Counted from the stretch's first letter, positions 10,701 through 24,048 are shown. The stretch is DNA of 64,000 nt from Andrena cerasifolii (GCF_050908995.1 NC_135133.1:5808001-5872000); one strand, 5' to 3'. Numbers and translations: made by a program. The notes: a model not told the origin generated them from the sequence alone.

Positions 10701-13700
10701 GCGAAATTAAATGCCCTCGCCACCTTCCCCATGCGTGCGCTCCCACGCACAGGGTGATGTTCAATTGTTGTTGCCATGTTTCGAGTAGAATAGCGAAGGT
10801 ATCGCCGGAGATGAGCTCGGAAATAAACGAAACTTAATGGCCCACAGCAATCTCCCCGATATCAAATGACACCTAAAAGACGCGGCAGTAAGTACCCAAG
10901 AGCCTTCGAATTTCATCCCCGCGTTATTGTATCCTGCACGTAACGTGCTGCGAGTCCATCCGAGAGGCTAATACCCTCTCGTGACGGTCCACTCGTCACC
11001 GAGTAAATTCGACGTCAGGTAACGTCAACCGGCTGTATCCCTCTTGTTCCGTGACACGTCGGGCAAAGGACGCGGGTGAAACGCAACTCGAGCGTCCTCG
11101 CGGGATCGCGCCCTCGCTCCTAGAATAAGACACGCGAAAGCTTCTTGTCAGGTACGTACGTCCTCGACGCGGCGGGATTGTCTGCTCGCAAAGTGAATGG
11201 CGAAGTCAAAGGGGGCACCGACTACTTTTATCGGTGGATGCACCTACCCCGTTTTCTCTATGGCGAATTTCGTCGAGTCGGTCGCCGTGCGAGCGAACAA
11301 TGGGTTTTCGCGAGCGACCGCCCGGCCGAGTCGCAAAAAATAGAAACACCCGGATGGAAGGGTCCTTTGTTTCCCGACGATGGTCCGCGCGCGTAGCTTT
11401 TAAAGGGGCGAGTCCCAGCCCGACGAGAAAGGATCCCGCCTCGCCCAGGAACTTGCTCCTCTTTGTCCCGGACGATACCTTGCCGCGTTGAGTCTTCTTG
11501 GAAACAAATAATCACGGACCTCCCTGTAAAAGCATCTTTCCAGGGAAATCATCAAATTAAAACGTTCGAATCGCGACATTGTTCCCCGAGGCGACTTTCC
11601 GAAGTTCCCAGCGCTTCTGCGAAACCATGGAAATTTTCCAATCTCTTAGTCCTTTTTACGGACGATCCTCGACGCTTGTCGGACACCGTCTGAAAACTCC
11701 GATGAAGACAAAGCTTGGACGCTGTACTACGCGAGAGACGGCGTTCCGGGGGATCGCGCGGAAAAGGGTCCGTGGAGTCGAACCCGTGGAGTGACCTTTG
11801 ACTTTTTAATCTCTATGAAACGCGCGAACCGTGGATTAAAAGCCTGCCAGTAGCTCCCCCTAGTGTCCCGTGTCCCTCGAAGCTTCCCCGCGCGCGCTCG
11901 GCTGCGCGAAAATTTATTAACACCCCAAACAGGAGCGTCGAAGGGGGATGGCCGCGAACAAAGTAGCGCGACGGCGCTTCCAGTAACGGAGGCGTCATCA
12001 GATAGAGATACGTCGGAACTCCGCGTCGGTTCTGTCTATCTGTCGCGGCCAGACAATGCGAGATCCGACGACAGACGTGGCCGAACCGCGCCCCTTTCAT
12101 GTACCACTGATTGATACCCTTGGTCCTGTCCGACGTGGGGTTGCGACGGTAATGTCGTCCTCGTTGCCACCGCCGCCACGTTATCAACGCCAGCTCTCGA
12201 GATCTGCCGATTAACAGGGCCCTCGATATTTCGCGGATGCTGTTGAAATTGTTCACAAGGAGGTTACACAGCGCCGGGCCAGTGATGGCTCTGCAATCGG
12301 TGTTGGCAGTGTTTCTCGGATCGTGTCTAAAATCGCGGGAAATTAATTGAAGCTCCTCTACAGCCGCGCCACAGGGGATTCAGACCGTGTATAGTCAGAC
12401 AGCGCGGCTGACGCCGGGGCTGATTTATTCCTTGATGAACGATGAATGGAAGACACTCGATGAACTTTTCCAATTACCGTTATGCCTCCAAAACTTCCCA
12501 TTATTGTCTACACGCCTTTTCCAGGGCAACCGCCTCCCACCGTGATGTAATATCCAAGGGTAACTCTATTCCCGGCTCGCGAGCGAGCCAGTCACGAGGT
12601 GTCATCTCGCGCCGCGTCAACAAGATTCACAGCCGGGCTCCATTGTTCCCAGACCGCAAAATGACCCGCGTCAATCGCCGACAACCGCATCCGACCGTGT
12701 AACACAGCGATGCAGCGATCCATCCGGCGATCCGCGACGCGTTACGCTCGTTTCAGAGACAATCGGCCCGCGGACCGTCCGCTCTGAAACTTTTGACAAA
12801 TGTCGTTCCGTCTGGGACGGATGGAGGCGCGTTTCAAAGGAACGGGGCGGGCTATAACGGGATGATCCGCGGATACGGGACGGCGAGTTATGCGTCACTT
12901 CTTGTTAGAGTGATGCGAGCGAGCGACGATCAAAGGGAGCATTCCTCCGAGGCAAGAATCTACGGAATTGCTTCCCGGGCGCGGTGACAAGCCGAGTGTG
13001 ACGATTCCGCGAGGAAATTAGCGGGTCGACGGGCACGTCGTCGATGTCGTCGGCAACGATACTCCCGTCGACGTCGAAGATACTGTTTGCCGGGTCCTGA
13101 ATCGTCCCTGTTCCACCGCGATGGAACGCGATGCGCGCACGTGAAGAATGCCGGGCCTCCGCGATTAGCTGGTATAAAGGGGAGTTGGGTTGCCTTGTGG
13201 CAAAACTTTTGCGCTTTTTGGTCCCTCCGCTACTTCACTGTATACTCTCGAATGAATTCTTTGGGAGAATATTCATGCACGCGACGAAATACTAGAAGAT
13301 TTCATTGAGCAGAGGGGATCTCTTTTTTCGGCGCTGGAATGGTCGAACGTCTCCAGTTTCGTTCGTCATTGAAGCCAGCAATTTTCACTTGCATAAATCC
13401 GTGGCAGCGTGTGAGTACCGGTAAATACCGTGAAAATTTCCTGTGGGTACACGGTGTGTTTTGAAGCAATAAAAACGAGCAAACGACCGCAATGCAAATA
13501 TGCGCTGTACATACCCCGCGAATATTTTGAAATCCCCGGGAATCAATATTATTCTATAGTCCCGTCGAGGGTGAAAAAACAGGACGATGCTTTACAAAGA
13601 GTAGCAAAATGAATGTAAACGTTAGAAATAATTCCCGGTATCGGTTTTAGTTATCGAATACCGTCTCGAGTTAAACAATTTTAATCGTCTTAGCCTGTGG

Positions 13701-16700
13701 AACGACGGAAGGTATTCAGAGGGGACTGGAAAAGTTTGACCTCGATTTCGTTATCGATTTCGTCGGGTTCGCTACAATTTAATTTTTACCCCCTTATAAT
13801 CTGAAAACAGAGGCAAATATGAAGAAGATGGCGAGAAGATGATTCTATTCCTAGCATTCTAGTTTAACCAATGCCAATATGTCCAGCGTTGGGTTGATAA
13901 TTTAGGTCGCCTGTCACGTCGAGGGAAAATGTATTTATTCATTCAGTAGATACCTGGAAATAGAATAGCCATTTAGTAATTAGAGTAGCACTTACGGCTA
14001 CTGGCTAGCTTAACGTCACATATTTTCTAAGATTTAAATAACGCGATATTCCTGCTCTGCGTATTTACTTAACATACCACTCTTGTATAATACTCTTCTT
14101 CCGCGAGATTGCAAATGAAAAACGTCGGTAATAATAAAACACATCTCCTATTCAGTCAAGTCAAAGATAGATGTGGAAAATTAGATATCGTCGTCCCAGT
14201 GCGGTACAAGCAGATGATGCCGGATAAAGTATTTCAAGTGTTCTTATTTTCCATACCGCGTTCGTCAGCCAGAACGCCAGTACATAAATATTCACGTGGC
14301 ATGGGGGAGAGAAAAACATTATAACTGCTACGGTTCTCGGCTTTCATACTTTTTTCCTTGCCGCGCGGAACGAAGAGTAATTACGAGAGTAACTACGAGA
14401 CGTTAAACACCCTTGAAGGATTCTTTCTGCCGAGGGCGGGAAAAACGAGAACCTTCCAGTCGCAATTAAAGTATTTATTGCCATGTGACGCGGTCAAAAG
14501 CAGGATGACTGGCTTACAAAGTTAGCGACAGCTTCAAGCTCTTTCTCCCTTCGAGCAATTGCTTCTCGATGCTTTTATTTCGCTACCTTCGATACATTCG
14601 CGACAATCCCTTCGACAAAGGGTCACCGAAACGCCGCGCACAGAACCCCGGCAAACCGCGAGTGTCCAATGTTCGGAATGAAAAATGCGGGCAATTCTTC
14701 GGAGAAATTGCGAAGCCCTCGCAACATGCCAGGCAACCGTAACTTACGTCCAACAAGAGTTCCCGTTCAAAGTCATCGATCAAAGTCCACGCCAAGCAAG
14801 CTTCGAATGGGAACTCCCGTTTGCATGACCCTTAGCGTTTCGTTCTGATAATATATCGGCCTAGTTATGTCGAAAATGCTGCCCGTATCGGTAACCACTT
14901 GCAGCGATAGAGATATCGGGCGGCGCGTTTCCATCAGCCGAGCGGAATCTTGTCAAATCCCGTGCATTCTCCACTGGGGAACAATCGGAAACGGGTAGAT
15001 TTCATTTGCGACAATATTTTGCAACCGCTTTCCGACAACATCGCGCGATATCGGCGCAGTTGCGTTTGGCAAGCTGAATATCCTCTTTGTGCTTGTGACA
15101 CGAGTCGGCAGACACGTCCCCGCGACTTCCGTCAGCAATCAGATTTCGATCCGGCTGCAATTCCTGCATCGTGTAATCCCGCGCGAGCTGGTCCGCGCCT
15201 GCGCGTCGACGATTTTATTATACACATTGTAATCGAATGAATCTCGGCCCGTTGTCGATCAGCGTTTTTGCAAACATCGTGGAATAATTCGCGCCGATGG
15301 CCGGCGACAGTCGGGCGATTTATGAAAGCCAACGTCAACGCGGCATTACAATTGAAATTCCATAATTTCGGCGGCCGCTTTCGCGGATCATCGAATGCCT
15401 CGCCGTCCTCGTTCCAAGCGTCCTCGAGCTGGCACGCGTAGATGCACACTCCAAAGTAAAAATTTCCCGCGTACGTGTTACCCGCGGGGCGCGTTTCACC
15501 GCTCGGGAAACTCGCGGCCCCCGATGATTGCCGGTGACACGTCATCAGCGGCCCGGCACAATGACAGTGTATTAATGAATAATACGGGGGAAATTTTGCA
15601 AGAGAGACATTATCGAATTCGCGCGTGACAGGGGCGAACGACGCGCAAACAGCGCGAGTTCCTGATGACTGCGTGAAAACGTTGTCGTGACATTTCAATA
15701 AAGGCATTGTTTTCCAGTGGGGGGCGATAATGGTCCAATTATGGCGCTCCAAGTGCGTCAATGCATTTGTGACGAGCTACCGGCACGAAGCGATAGATAT
15801 AATCAAAGCTCGCTTGTTACTTCCAATGAAATTCGTAAAGGTTTATAAAGTTTCGCGAACAAACGCGTTACAGGGGTAGGGAATCATTAGGTGAGGATGC
15901 AAGGTGAGTGACAATGCTGGTATTCCTTCAAAGGAGTAGTGAACCACCGAAGTTTCTTCCTTACACGTGGACACCGCGAGCTTGGGCCTCGTGCTTCCTG
16001 CTTCAACAGTTTCGTGATCACTTTCGGCTTTCCCAAAACCGCGTTGAATGATTTCCTGAGAACGGACGACGTAACGAGCGGGTGCATCTGTGAATGACAT
16101 TAGAAGAGAAGAAATTGATGAAGTCTCAAAGGTCAGTCACCCTTCAATGTTATTCTTCGAATAGTTTTTGTTGCACTGGAATAATTCAAAGTGGAAAAGT
16201 TTTTAAATTCATATCCGCCGGACAACTTTCATTCCCACGATAAACGTAACGCGCCCGGAAGAATTTGTTTCACAGACGGAGACCGTAAAGGGGCGCACGT
16301 AGGAGGGAAAAAGGGGCACGCTTCAATTCGGAGTATTTATGAAGCCACTTTACACGCGGACACCGTGGAACTACGTTGGACAGAGTAATACAGACCACCG
16401 TTCCATCTGACCATCTCGTAACGCGCGGCCGTGCCTCATACATCACCATCTGAAGTATCCGGTATTATTCCCGTGCCCGCGCGAGCACCGAGCACGCAAT
16501 ATCCTGGCCCGTGACAACAAAGTAAATACCGTGTACGCGAGCGGACAGGGCAGAATAGAAACTTCCATGTGAAAATATGCGAAGCCGCGGCTAGGAGGGT
16601 TCGATTTTCGAAACGCGTCGCGAGGGAACGGGCTCTGAATCGAAGCCATTTCCTCCGTCGCGCTACGTTAATTCTACTGTCACGTTTCGGCAGCCAGGGA

Positions 16701-18994
16701 TAAGATCTTACGCAGTAGTACGCTGGGCCAGGCAGTCGTGGAGCATCCCTAGCCTTCCGAGGGAACGTCATCACGCCACCCTTCACGTTCTCCGCTATGT
16801 CGGTAGCTACTTTATAGGTCGTGGGATCTGCAAAGTGATTCAATGGTTAGAGAGGTTCCGAGGTAGTTCTGAAAGGGTTTAATCGATGTACCAGGTTGTT
16901 GGACGACCACGGTCTTCGGAAGTCGACTGTCGCGCGTGCCGAAGGGTGGAGCCGATCGACGGCAGAGGAACTCGCATCTGTCACGAGTCGCTTTGAAGGC
17001 TGTTGCTGTCTCGTAAGCACCGGGATCGGGAATGTCCACCTATAAATATTGAATAATATGAATTCCTAGAGTTCTTTGGGGTTGGGAATGGGCCATTCAT
17101 CGGGGGGCGTTGATTGGACTCCTGCACGAGTCTGCTAAACAGTGATTTCTAAGACAGAGGTAGCAATGCCTGTTGAGCAAGTTCCGCCCTCGTGTTTGTA
17201 GAGCTAACGAGTGTAAAAATGCCTCGAACAATGGATTTTACAGCTGCACTGTTCGCGAAAGTGACGACCGTTCCCTTCGTTCCCCCGAGTCACTCTTACT
17301 GGACTCCCTAATCGATTACGCTCGAATCGCTGCATGCAAATCAATTTTCTTCTACTACTTCGTCCGGCAGTCAATTAAGCGCTGCCTGCTCCCTCGATAA
17401 TCCGATCACTTGAGACAACGCCGATCCAGGAACGAATCGAAGCTCGATACTCGCGACGATCCGCGCTTTTTCGCAATCGCAGGGGGATAGACACCGGGGT
17501 CCAGGGATTCGCTCGAATTTCCGGCTCAGCGAGCCGGAAGTGATTTCTCTGGGCTACATCGGCCACGCGCCTCTACGTGGAAATGACCTGCAGAGCACGG
17601 CGGAACGTCATTTCCGGCGCTGTCGAGTTACGACGCTTGCCTACGTTATGTAAATACGCCTCGCCCCCGAATCCCGTCGAACTCCTGCTCACCGACGTCT
17701 GCCTTATCCAGGGGAAAATAAGAATCCCGCGACGACACCGTCTTCCTGTCTTTTATTGCCCGTCGCAGTAGCCTTCAACGACGAGCAGGTCGCGCGTAAA
17801 ATCTGCTCGACGAGGCAGTAAACCCCGCAGCCTGGGACGAAGCTTCGCTGAGATTAGCAGGAATTGATTAAAGCCTGACATTATTCGGCTCATCTTTAGT
17901 AGATCAGCGCAAAGTACGCGCATCGAACGCCATCGCATTCCCCTTCGGACCACGCTGCAGCACTTTGCAGCTATCGTCCCTAAAGCTTTACACGCAGCCA
18001 CAGAAATAGGGGCCATTTAAAAGCAATCGAAACCACGAGCAGGATCCTCCAACGGAATTGCTGCAAGTTTGATCGAAGAAGGTCGTTTAATGAAATTTCT
18101 ATGATCCCACTTGTCAGACGTAGAAGTTTCAGGCGGGGCCAACCGGAAAGCGACCTCGACAGAAGGATTCCAGGGTTCCGTTCGAAGGAACGCGCTGCAC
18201 TGGCAACATCAAAGCAGGCCATAGGCGAGTGCCGGGACCGTGACAGAACCGAAAACGGTGTTGTTCAGTGTTCGAAGCTGCTCCATTCTAGCCTATCTGC
18301 AGCGTCGAATCCCGGCTGGACGGTCGCTCGATTAACGGGCAAATTGGATCCTGGCCTCGAACCGCCCCGGGTACAGATGCATCGCTTCGATCCACTGCCA
18401 TTAATTTCGTCCCGGCCTCTCCTGATTACCTTGCGCACCGAGGATTACCTGGCTCTGTCCAGTCCACGGGTCTCCGTCCAGCCCGAAAGAATCCTCTGGG
18501 TCCTGGCCGACCGCAGACTTATTGTGACTACTGGCTGGAACCTCCCCTGCGATCTCATTAAGGGAATTGCTCGCTCCTGGTTAACATTTTCAATTTCCCC
18601 TTTCGCAGCCGACTGCCTCTTTCGACTGAGTCAGCTATCGAGGAGGGTGCGCTTCTCTCTTTTTTTTTGCGGGATATTATAGAAGGAGGATGACTTGAGA
18701 CATGGGAGGTTGATTAACTTATAAGCCGCGCCTTTTAGCTGATTATGGGGTAGTTTGAACGTAGAAATTGTACGCATCCTCTGTCTCCCTTTCAACGTGG
18801 TGTTGCAGGGTGATTTTAGAGTATTTTTATGAAACTGTTCTTATAAATGGCACCGCTAAGTTCAGAGTCTGTTATGGTAGCGACATCTCTCCCGAAGAAC
18901 GTGGTCGACTGGAGGCGCTGGCTTTGGTTGTACAGTACGGTTCCTGCTAACCGAGCCTGCTTTACCTTTCGCTTCGTTCGTATCGATTTAGGTT
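7757..18994. other. 11-kb intergenic region without a recognised gene
   Basis: Mostly CpG-rich sequence with no exon chain I can recognise on either strand. Long open frames occur (for example near 9.3-9.9 kb, 15.1-15.8 kb and 18.1-18.7 kb). They overlap on opposite strands, lack plausible family motifs, and are what GC-rich DNA gives by chance. A run of G at 10195-10204 and a (CG)n stretch near 8400-8410 are the only simple repeats noted. Regulatory DNA is possible but not demonstrated. Confidence 0.5.
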
Positions 18995-20931
18995 TCAATT
19001 GGATAATGTAAGATACTGTATTGAATTATAAAAGGGAAAAAATGTGTACGTGTATACATAACGTGGAGAAATATACTACCTTGTCAGGTTTGGAGAATCT
19101 CTTCGTTCTAGACTTGAAAGCAGCATGGTACACTCTGCACTTCTTTTCTTCGTTGCTTTTCTTAAAATCTGCAGCGCCGTAATCCTCGTCATCATCGTCC
19201 AGTAAAATGATTTTATCGAGATGGATGGGACCAGCCGTTCTGCCGTAGCTGTGCTTGTAACGCTTCTCCGACTCGTAAGCCAAGTTGCCGACGTCCGACT
19301 GATAATCAGTGGGAGCTGAAAGGGAAACGGGCTTGTCTGATAAGGTACCGCCACTCCTACTGTGCCTCGGGTAGAAAAATATAAACCTCTGGCAAGCTTT
19401 AGAATTTCAAAAATGAAACAGCTTCGGAGTACCTGGACTTACATCCACGGTAATCTTCTGAAAACGACCAGCGCAAGCGCCGAATGGCGCAGGATAAATA
19501 GAAGCCACACACTTCATTCGACCCTGAGGGTCGTATGCTCCAGGACCAGGTCCATCAGATTTCGGGTGGTCCCCGAACCTCTGCAACGAAAGGCAAGCGC
19601 CTGAAGCATCAGGGATGAAGCTCGCTGAGGCAAAGGTCTCACCTTTTCAGTGCACCCGAAAGGGGGTGGTTCCACTGCGTAACGGTCGCATTTGCAAGGA
19701 ACCTTGAAGAACCTATCGAACGATCCCTTCACGCTGTAGCGGTTTGGGGCTGGAAAGTTCTGCGCGCAAAGATTCACGCTCAACATTTTCAATTAGGAAC
19801 AACTTCCACGAAGTTACTCGCGATTCTGTCGCGAGTTCAAGTTACTTCAAGCATTTGTCTCCTATGTACAGCGTCGAGGTAGCGCAGCTGCCTGGAAGTC
19901 GTCCTCTTGAACTCCCTTACTCTCTCGTCGTGTATCTGAGCAGCAGTTTTCTTCAATTCGAGCTCGTAATCTCCCGGACTTGGTGTCAAGAAGGGTGACA
20001 GTTCGGTTCTACCTGTCATTCTACTCCAAAAGTTCCCTTTGTACATCAACGTGGTTTGATTCCTCTCCTGGGGATTATAGAGGAGCAGGGTAACAAGAGA
20101 AATCAAGAATTCTGTGAGACAATGATTCTTTAATTACGAAGGAGGCATCGTCATAATTAACAAGACATTTTGTACCTCTCTAGAAATATTATAAAAGCCT
20201 GTTGGCTCATGCTTGATGGGAGGATTCTTCACGAGAACACCGTACTTGTCAACGTGGAACCCTCCATGTAGTTTGGAGGGGATTGAAGCGGCCGTGGGTA
20301 TAATCGAACGAGGGGGGCGCGTTAGCCAAAGCTACAGTTTGCAATCGGAATTATTAGTCTACTGCGATCCAGGGAAATAAATCTGTAATCCTGGGATTGA
20401 AGTTTGATTAGTACTTTCCCAGCAGGACCTCTCCAAGTACCAGGGTGGGTTCTTTTTCTCGGACATTGTTCAAGCAAATCTTCGGACACGTCATACTCTG
20501 CTGGGCCTGGCCCTTCGAACACCTGGCTCTTAAACCTGCTATCGGTGAAATCGATACTGACACCTCCCTAAAATCATCGGTATTCTTGCAACTGATGTTC
20601 ACGCAAATTTCAGTGTAGGTGGTGAAACTTTCAGAAACTACGTTCTGGAATGTGTCGCTGCGATTCCGTCACGTTGTAACAATTTGGGGCTGGGAATAGT
20701 ACAGCATCCTTCGATACGGCTACGGTTTCCCGCTTTGATCCACGCAAAAAGGGATGAACGTGAGCTAAAAATGTCGCTGTTGATACATTCGCAATGTTAT
20801 AGGTTACTGACAAATTTACCAAGATGTCCTGGAAGTTCAGGTAGATCAGCTACATCGTAAGTTCCTGGACCAATATCAGCGGGTGTTTGGATGATTAATT
20901 TTGGAAATCTTTTTGCCCTGTCGTGCGCCAT
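18995..20931 (-). CDS. STPG2: sperm-tail PG-rich repeat protein, STPG2-like
   Basis: Nine exons on the minus strand: 20931-20820, 20776-20642, 20563-20415, 20331-20176, 20067-19846, 19759-19643, 19580-19433, 19315-19080 and 19015-18995. All join in frame with GT-AG introns and give 431 residues, close to vertebrate STPG2. The start MAHDRAKRFPKL resembles the family's N terminus. The PG-rich (SHIPPO-type) motifs end in an aromatic residue: GPGTY at 21-25, PAPNCY at 66-71, GPGPAEY at 100-106, SPGDY at 214-218, PAPNRY at 261-266, GPGPGAY at 307-313 and SPAPTDY at 345-351. A degenerate one, EPTGFY, lies near 174-179, and an acidic run DDDDED at 386-391. The exon 7-8 junction was chosen because it restores a PG motif and uses the best acceptor; the 7-codon last exon is the least certain. 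STPG proteins are associated with sperm tails; the molecular role here is inferred from family only. It lies divergently from nudC. Confidence 0.88.
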
Positions 20932-21713
20932 ATTCTACCAACGCTAAGTTTTTACTAAATCGTATGTAATATCGTTTAAACTGTAGCCTAACTGTGAAAT
21001 ATGCCAATGGAGGGGAAAAGACAATGGACAACCTAATCTCCCTCGATCTGGTATCTCTGTTATTTAGTTTTATATTCGGCAATTTCCTTTCGCTCGCAAT
21101 GGCATTTCGATCTACCATCCCTCGCTTCATTAAACTGACGCTACGTTATTCGCGTTGCATAACGATTAAAATAATATGCACGAGAAAAAAGAGTCCCAGC
21201 GCATCCGACAGCCGCGAGACGACCGGCTGCTTTCGCTAATGAATCATTCCGCAGCGAGAAAAATTATTTGTTTGCGATAATTGTAACGGCGGTTCTGTTC
21301 GCGCCCGAAGGACGCTGTTTTCACTTCTTTAACCTACTTTTTTACAGCCTTCACCTTGCATAAATTTTCGGCCGGGCCAGTTAATAATTTCGTTCTCGTT
21401 ACGCGATATCCCATTAACGCTTTTGACGCTGGAATAAGAGATTATCGTTCTCATCAAATTGAAAACGATACGCTCGCAGTGAAGGCTTACTACATTCCCC
21501 GCAAGTGATATCTCTTTTCGTTGCATCACTCCACGAATTATCGTCTCGCTTAATTTTGACGGTTTCTCAAGAGATCTATTGCAACGTACACTGGGCTCAA
21601 GAATATCGTTCTAACTACCACTAGTGCAGACTGGGGAAGGCACCCTTTTCCACGCGGCTGCCCGGGCTAGTGAAAATGCGCTGGCTGGATGCGCGTGATT
21701 ATGCGAAGTGATA
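20932..21713. other. STPG2 upstream region
   Basis: Presumed 5' flank of the STPG2-like gene. It is AT-leaning unique sequence. I see no convincing TATA box or further exon. Confidence 0.4.
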
Positions 21714-21721
21714 GAAAATAT

Positions 21722-21963
21722 CATTGGCGTCCGGAAGGAGAGGCAAGAGGGGCAGTTGTCCCCCCCCCCCTGGCTTTTGAAAAAAAATCGCTTAATTTTC
21801 AAAACTGATCTTTATTAAGTTTGTATTAAAAAGGGAATATTTTTAAATTTCTAATTAAATTAGCGCTATAAAATGGGTTAAAAAAGCGAGAGGGGTATAT
21901 TTTTCTTTACCATCAACCTAAAGTTGCCCCCCCCCCCCTGCAAAAAATCTCCGGACGCCCCTG
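21722..21963. mobile_element. hAT-type MITE, 242 bp
   Basis: The right terminus read inward is CAGGGGCGTCCGGAG, and the left terminus is CATTGGCGTCCGGAAG. The flanking octamers GAAAATAT (21714-21721) and GAATATAT (21964-21971) match at 7 of 8 positions. An 8-bp target duplication with CAGGGGCG-type ends is the hallmark of hAT elements. Poly-C tracts lie just inside both ends, and the interior is AT-rich without coding capacity, so it is non-autonomous. It sits between the two divergent genes. Confidence 0.7.
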
Positions 21964-21971
21964 GAATATAT

Positions 21972-22683
21972 AACGTATATGCTATATGACAATAAATGTT
22001 TAGTTTCCATTTCCTTCTTTTACACAATATTTGTGTACATTTTATAACTTGGAAGTCCTGATAAAATATTATAATTACGCCGCAACAGTATATTTATGAA
22101 ATCGAGGGGTGTAATTAGTCGTGGTGAGAAAATCAAAATTTCCATCCCAGAACAAATCACAGATCCCAGGTTATTGCTAGTTTTAGCATTAATTTTCGTA
22201 ATTTCAGATTCATGGAATTGTACGTGCTTTCAGAAACCGTACCCACCTTTGTCCACATTCCATAAACTTAAAACTACATCATTAGCCTTCTTCAAAACTC
22301 CTGGCATTACTCCCTAATTGCGTATCCTAACGTTAAAAAGATATCCCTTTTGAACGAATTAAATTAACTTATTCATATAAGTAGTATTCAATATTAGAGC
22401 GATTTTCTGTTAATTACATTTGAATGAGACAAATGTTTATGTTGATTTTCAGTAGAGTTTGTTGCACAAGCATTTGAGATATCATGGTGATGAAAATTTG
22501 GAAATAATTGTCAAAATTGTAAGAGTTTCAAAGTCATAGTCCAAAGTAGTAGTAATATAAAAATAATAGTCTGTTTATTGTATAATTAGTTGTTTCTACT
22601 GAAACGAAAGTAGGATTAACGCAAAATCAAATAAAAAACAGTAAGAAATATCATTTCAGGCCTTTTATTTTGAAATTAAATAA
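21972..22683. other. AT-rich intergenic stretch
   Basis: AT-rich unique sequence between the MITE and the presumed nudC leader. A consensus-like acceptor on the plus strand (near 22206) is followed by a short open frame, and the minus strand offers a comparably short one. Neither can be linked to a gene, so none is called. Confidence 0.35.
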
Positions 22684-22865
22684 GTTACAATAACTCTTTA
22701 CAGTGGTGCTTATACAGTGTTCATCACTGTGGTTGTTCGCCTTCTTGTCAGTCACCCAAATCCACAATATCCTGTTAAAAATAAAGCATGGAATAAAGCT
22801 TATTAAAATAAGAGGTGTACCCACGCAGCATCAAGCCAGTGACAACAAAATGCAAACAGTATCGA

Positions 22866-22927
22866 GTAAGTACATTATTATTCCATTGCTGCTAAATGTA
22901 CAGCAACATTATTGAATTATATTTCAG
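22866..22927 (+). other. likely 5'-UTR intron of nudC
   Basis: A 62-bp interval begins with GTAAGT (22866) and ends TTATATTTCAG (22927), both good insect splice signals. It lies 240 bp upstream of the nudC start codon on the same strand, so it is best explained as an intron in the nudC leader. After splicing, an upstream ATG at 22933 opens a six-codon frame that ends before the main start. It could instead belong to a small separate gene. Confidence 0.45.
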
Positions 22928-23167
22928 CGTAAAATGCGATCGAAGGATCTATAGATCTTTGACGAAATGGCTGCGACGAGTACGCGCCTCGTCAGAGGTC
23001 GCCACGTGCACCGCTGGGCGAGCGCGTTTGGTCGATAATTCCAGAAGTGTCGAAGCTAGGAAACGTGGTGCAGCAACAAAGTGCGCTGCTTTTTAACGTC
23101 AATGCTGTACGTTTAGTCTAAGTAATCCAGTATACCGCAGCAGGTGTTCGATTCAGCTTGGCGAACG

Positions 23168-23994
23168 ATGGCGAAAAGCGAGGAGAAGTTCGACGGTATG
23201 CTGCTGGCGATGGCCCAGCAGCACGAAGGCGGCGTGCAAGAGGTTGGTTCCTATTTCGTTGCCGGTATAGGTTAAGTTCCACCTGTATAAACATCGCCGA
23301 TTCAAAATCAATCGGACGCTACACGCGAAATCTCTCCGTTTCAGTTGCTCGACACGATCTTCAGCTTCTTCGCGAGGAAAACGGACTTCTACACAGGTGG
23401 AGGCGAAGGAGCCGCGGAAAAGGTGTTTGTCTCTGTCGCATCCCGCACGTTGTCCCTAACAACGTTCTCCCAAAGAGATTCTAACGACTGCGATACTTTC
23501 ATGTCGGATTCCAGCTTGTCATGGGCAAATTCAAGAAGCACGAAGCCACCGCTGTCGCTAAGGCCGCCAGCGAGAAGGCGGAGCGCATGGAGCAGGAGAA
23601 GCGGCGCAAAGAGAGGCTGGAGAAGAAGAAAAAGGAGGAGAAGGAGCAGGAGGACAAGCTGAACTCTGAGTCGAAGATCGTCGAATTGACTGACGAACAG
23701 GCTGCTAAGTTACAGGAGGAAATAGATAGCAAAGTACGTAGACGGCGTATTGGTTTAACTTTGCGCATTTAATTCACGTAGTACAGTTTCCATAAGTGCG
23801 CCCTACTTTTCCAGAAAGCAGAGAAAGAACCACCTGCGGTACCTGGGCCTAGTGGAGATAATGCTGATTCAGCGAAGAAGCAGGAGGAAGAGGAGGAGGA
23901 GGACGAGAAGGAGAAGGACAAACTTAGACCTAACAGTGGAAACGGCGCGGATTTACCGAACTACAGATGGACTCAGACGCTGCAGGACCTGGAG
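23168..23994 (+). CDS. nudC: NudC N-terminal half, first four coding exons
   Basis: Exons 23168-23242, 23345-23422, 23515-23733 and 23815-23994, all phase 0, give 184 residues. Residues 1-25 include the family signature FDGMLLAMAQQHEGG, and exon 2 continues LLDTIFSFFARKTDFY, the rest of the NudC N-terminal domain. Exon 3 is Lys/Glu-rich with predicted coiled coil (about 60-110) and a LTDEQA block. Exon 4 has a Glu-rich linker and ends LPNYRWTQTLQDLE, where the CS (p23-like) domain normally begins. NudC works with dynein/dynactin and Lis1 as an Hsp90-linked co-chaperone. Full-length NudC is about 330 residues. The CS domain and C terminus were not found downstream, although exon 4 ends in a strong donor (GAG|GTGAGT). 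Retaining that intron would add 17 residues and a stop at 24046, with AATAAA at 24357. Partial gene duplication, assembly break, a very long intron, or a real short form are all possible. Confidence 0.9.
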
Positions 23995-24048
23995 GTGAGT
24001 GCCGCAAATATTCTGCATGAAAACATGTTTCTTATATCTCGCTCTTGA

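Noticed and set aside
15132..15761. 209-codon minus-strand frame
   Set aside because: No recognisable domain, irregular composition, and overlapping frames on the other strand. No splice structure.
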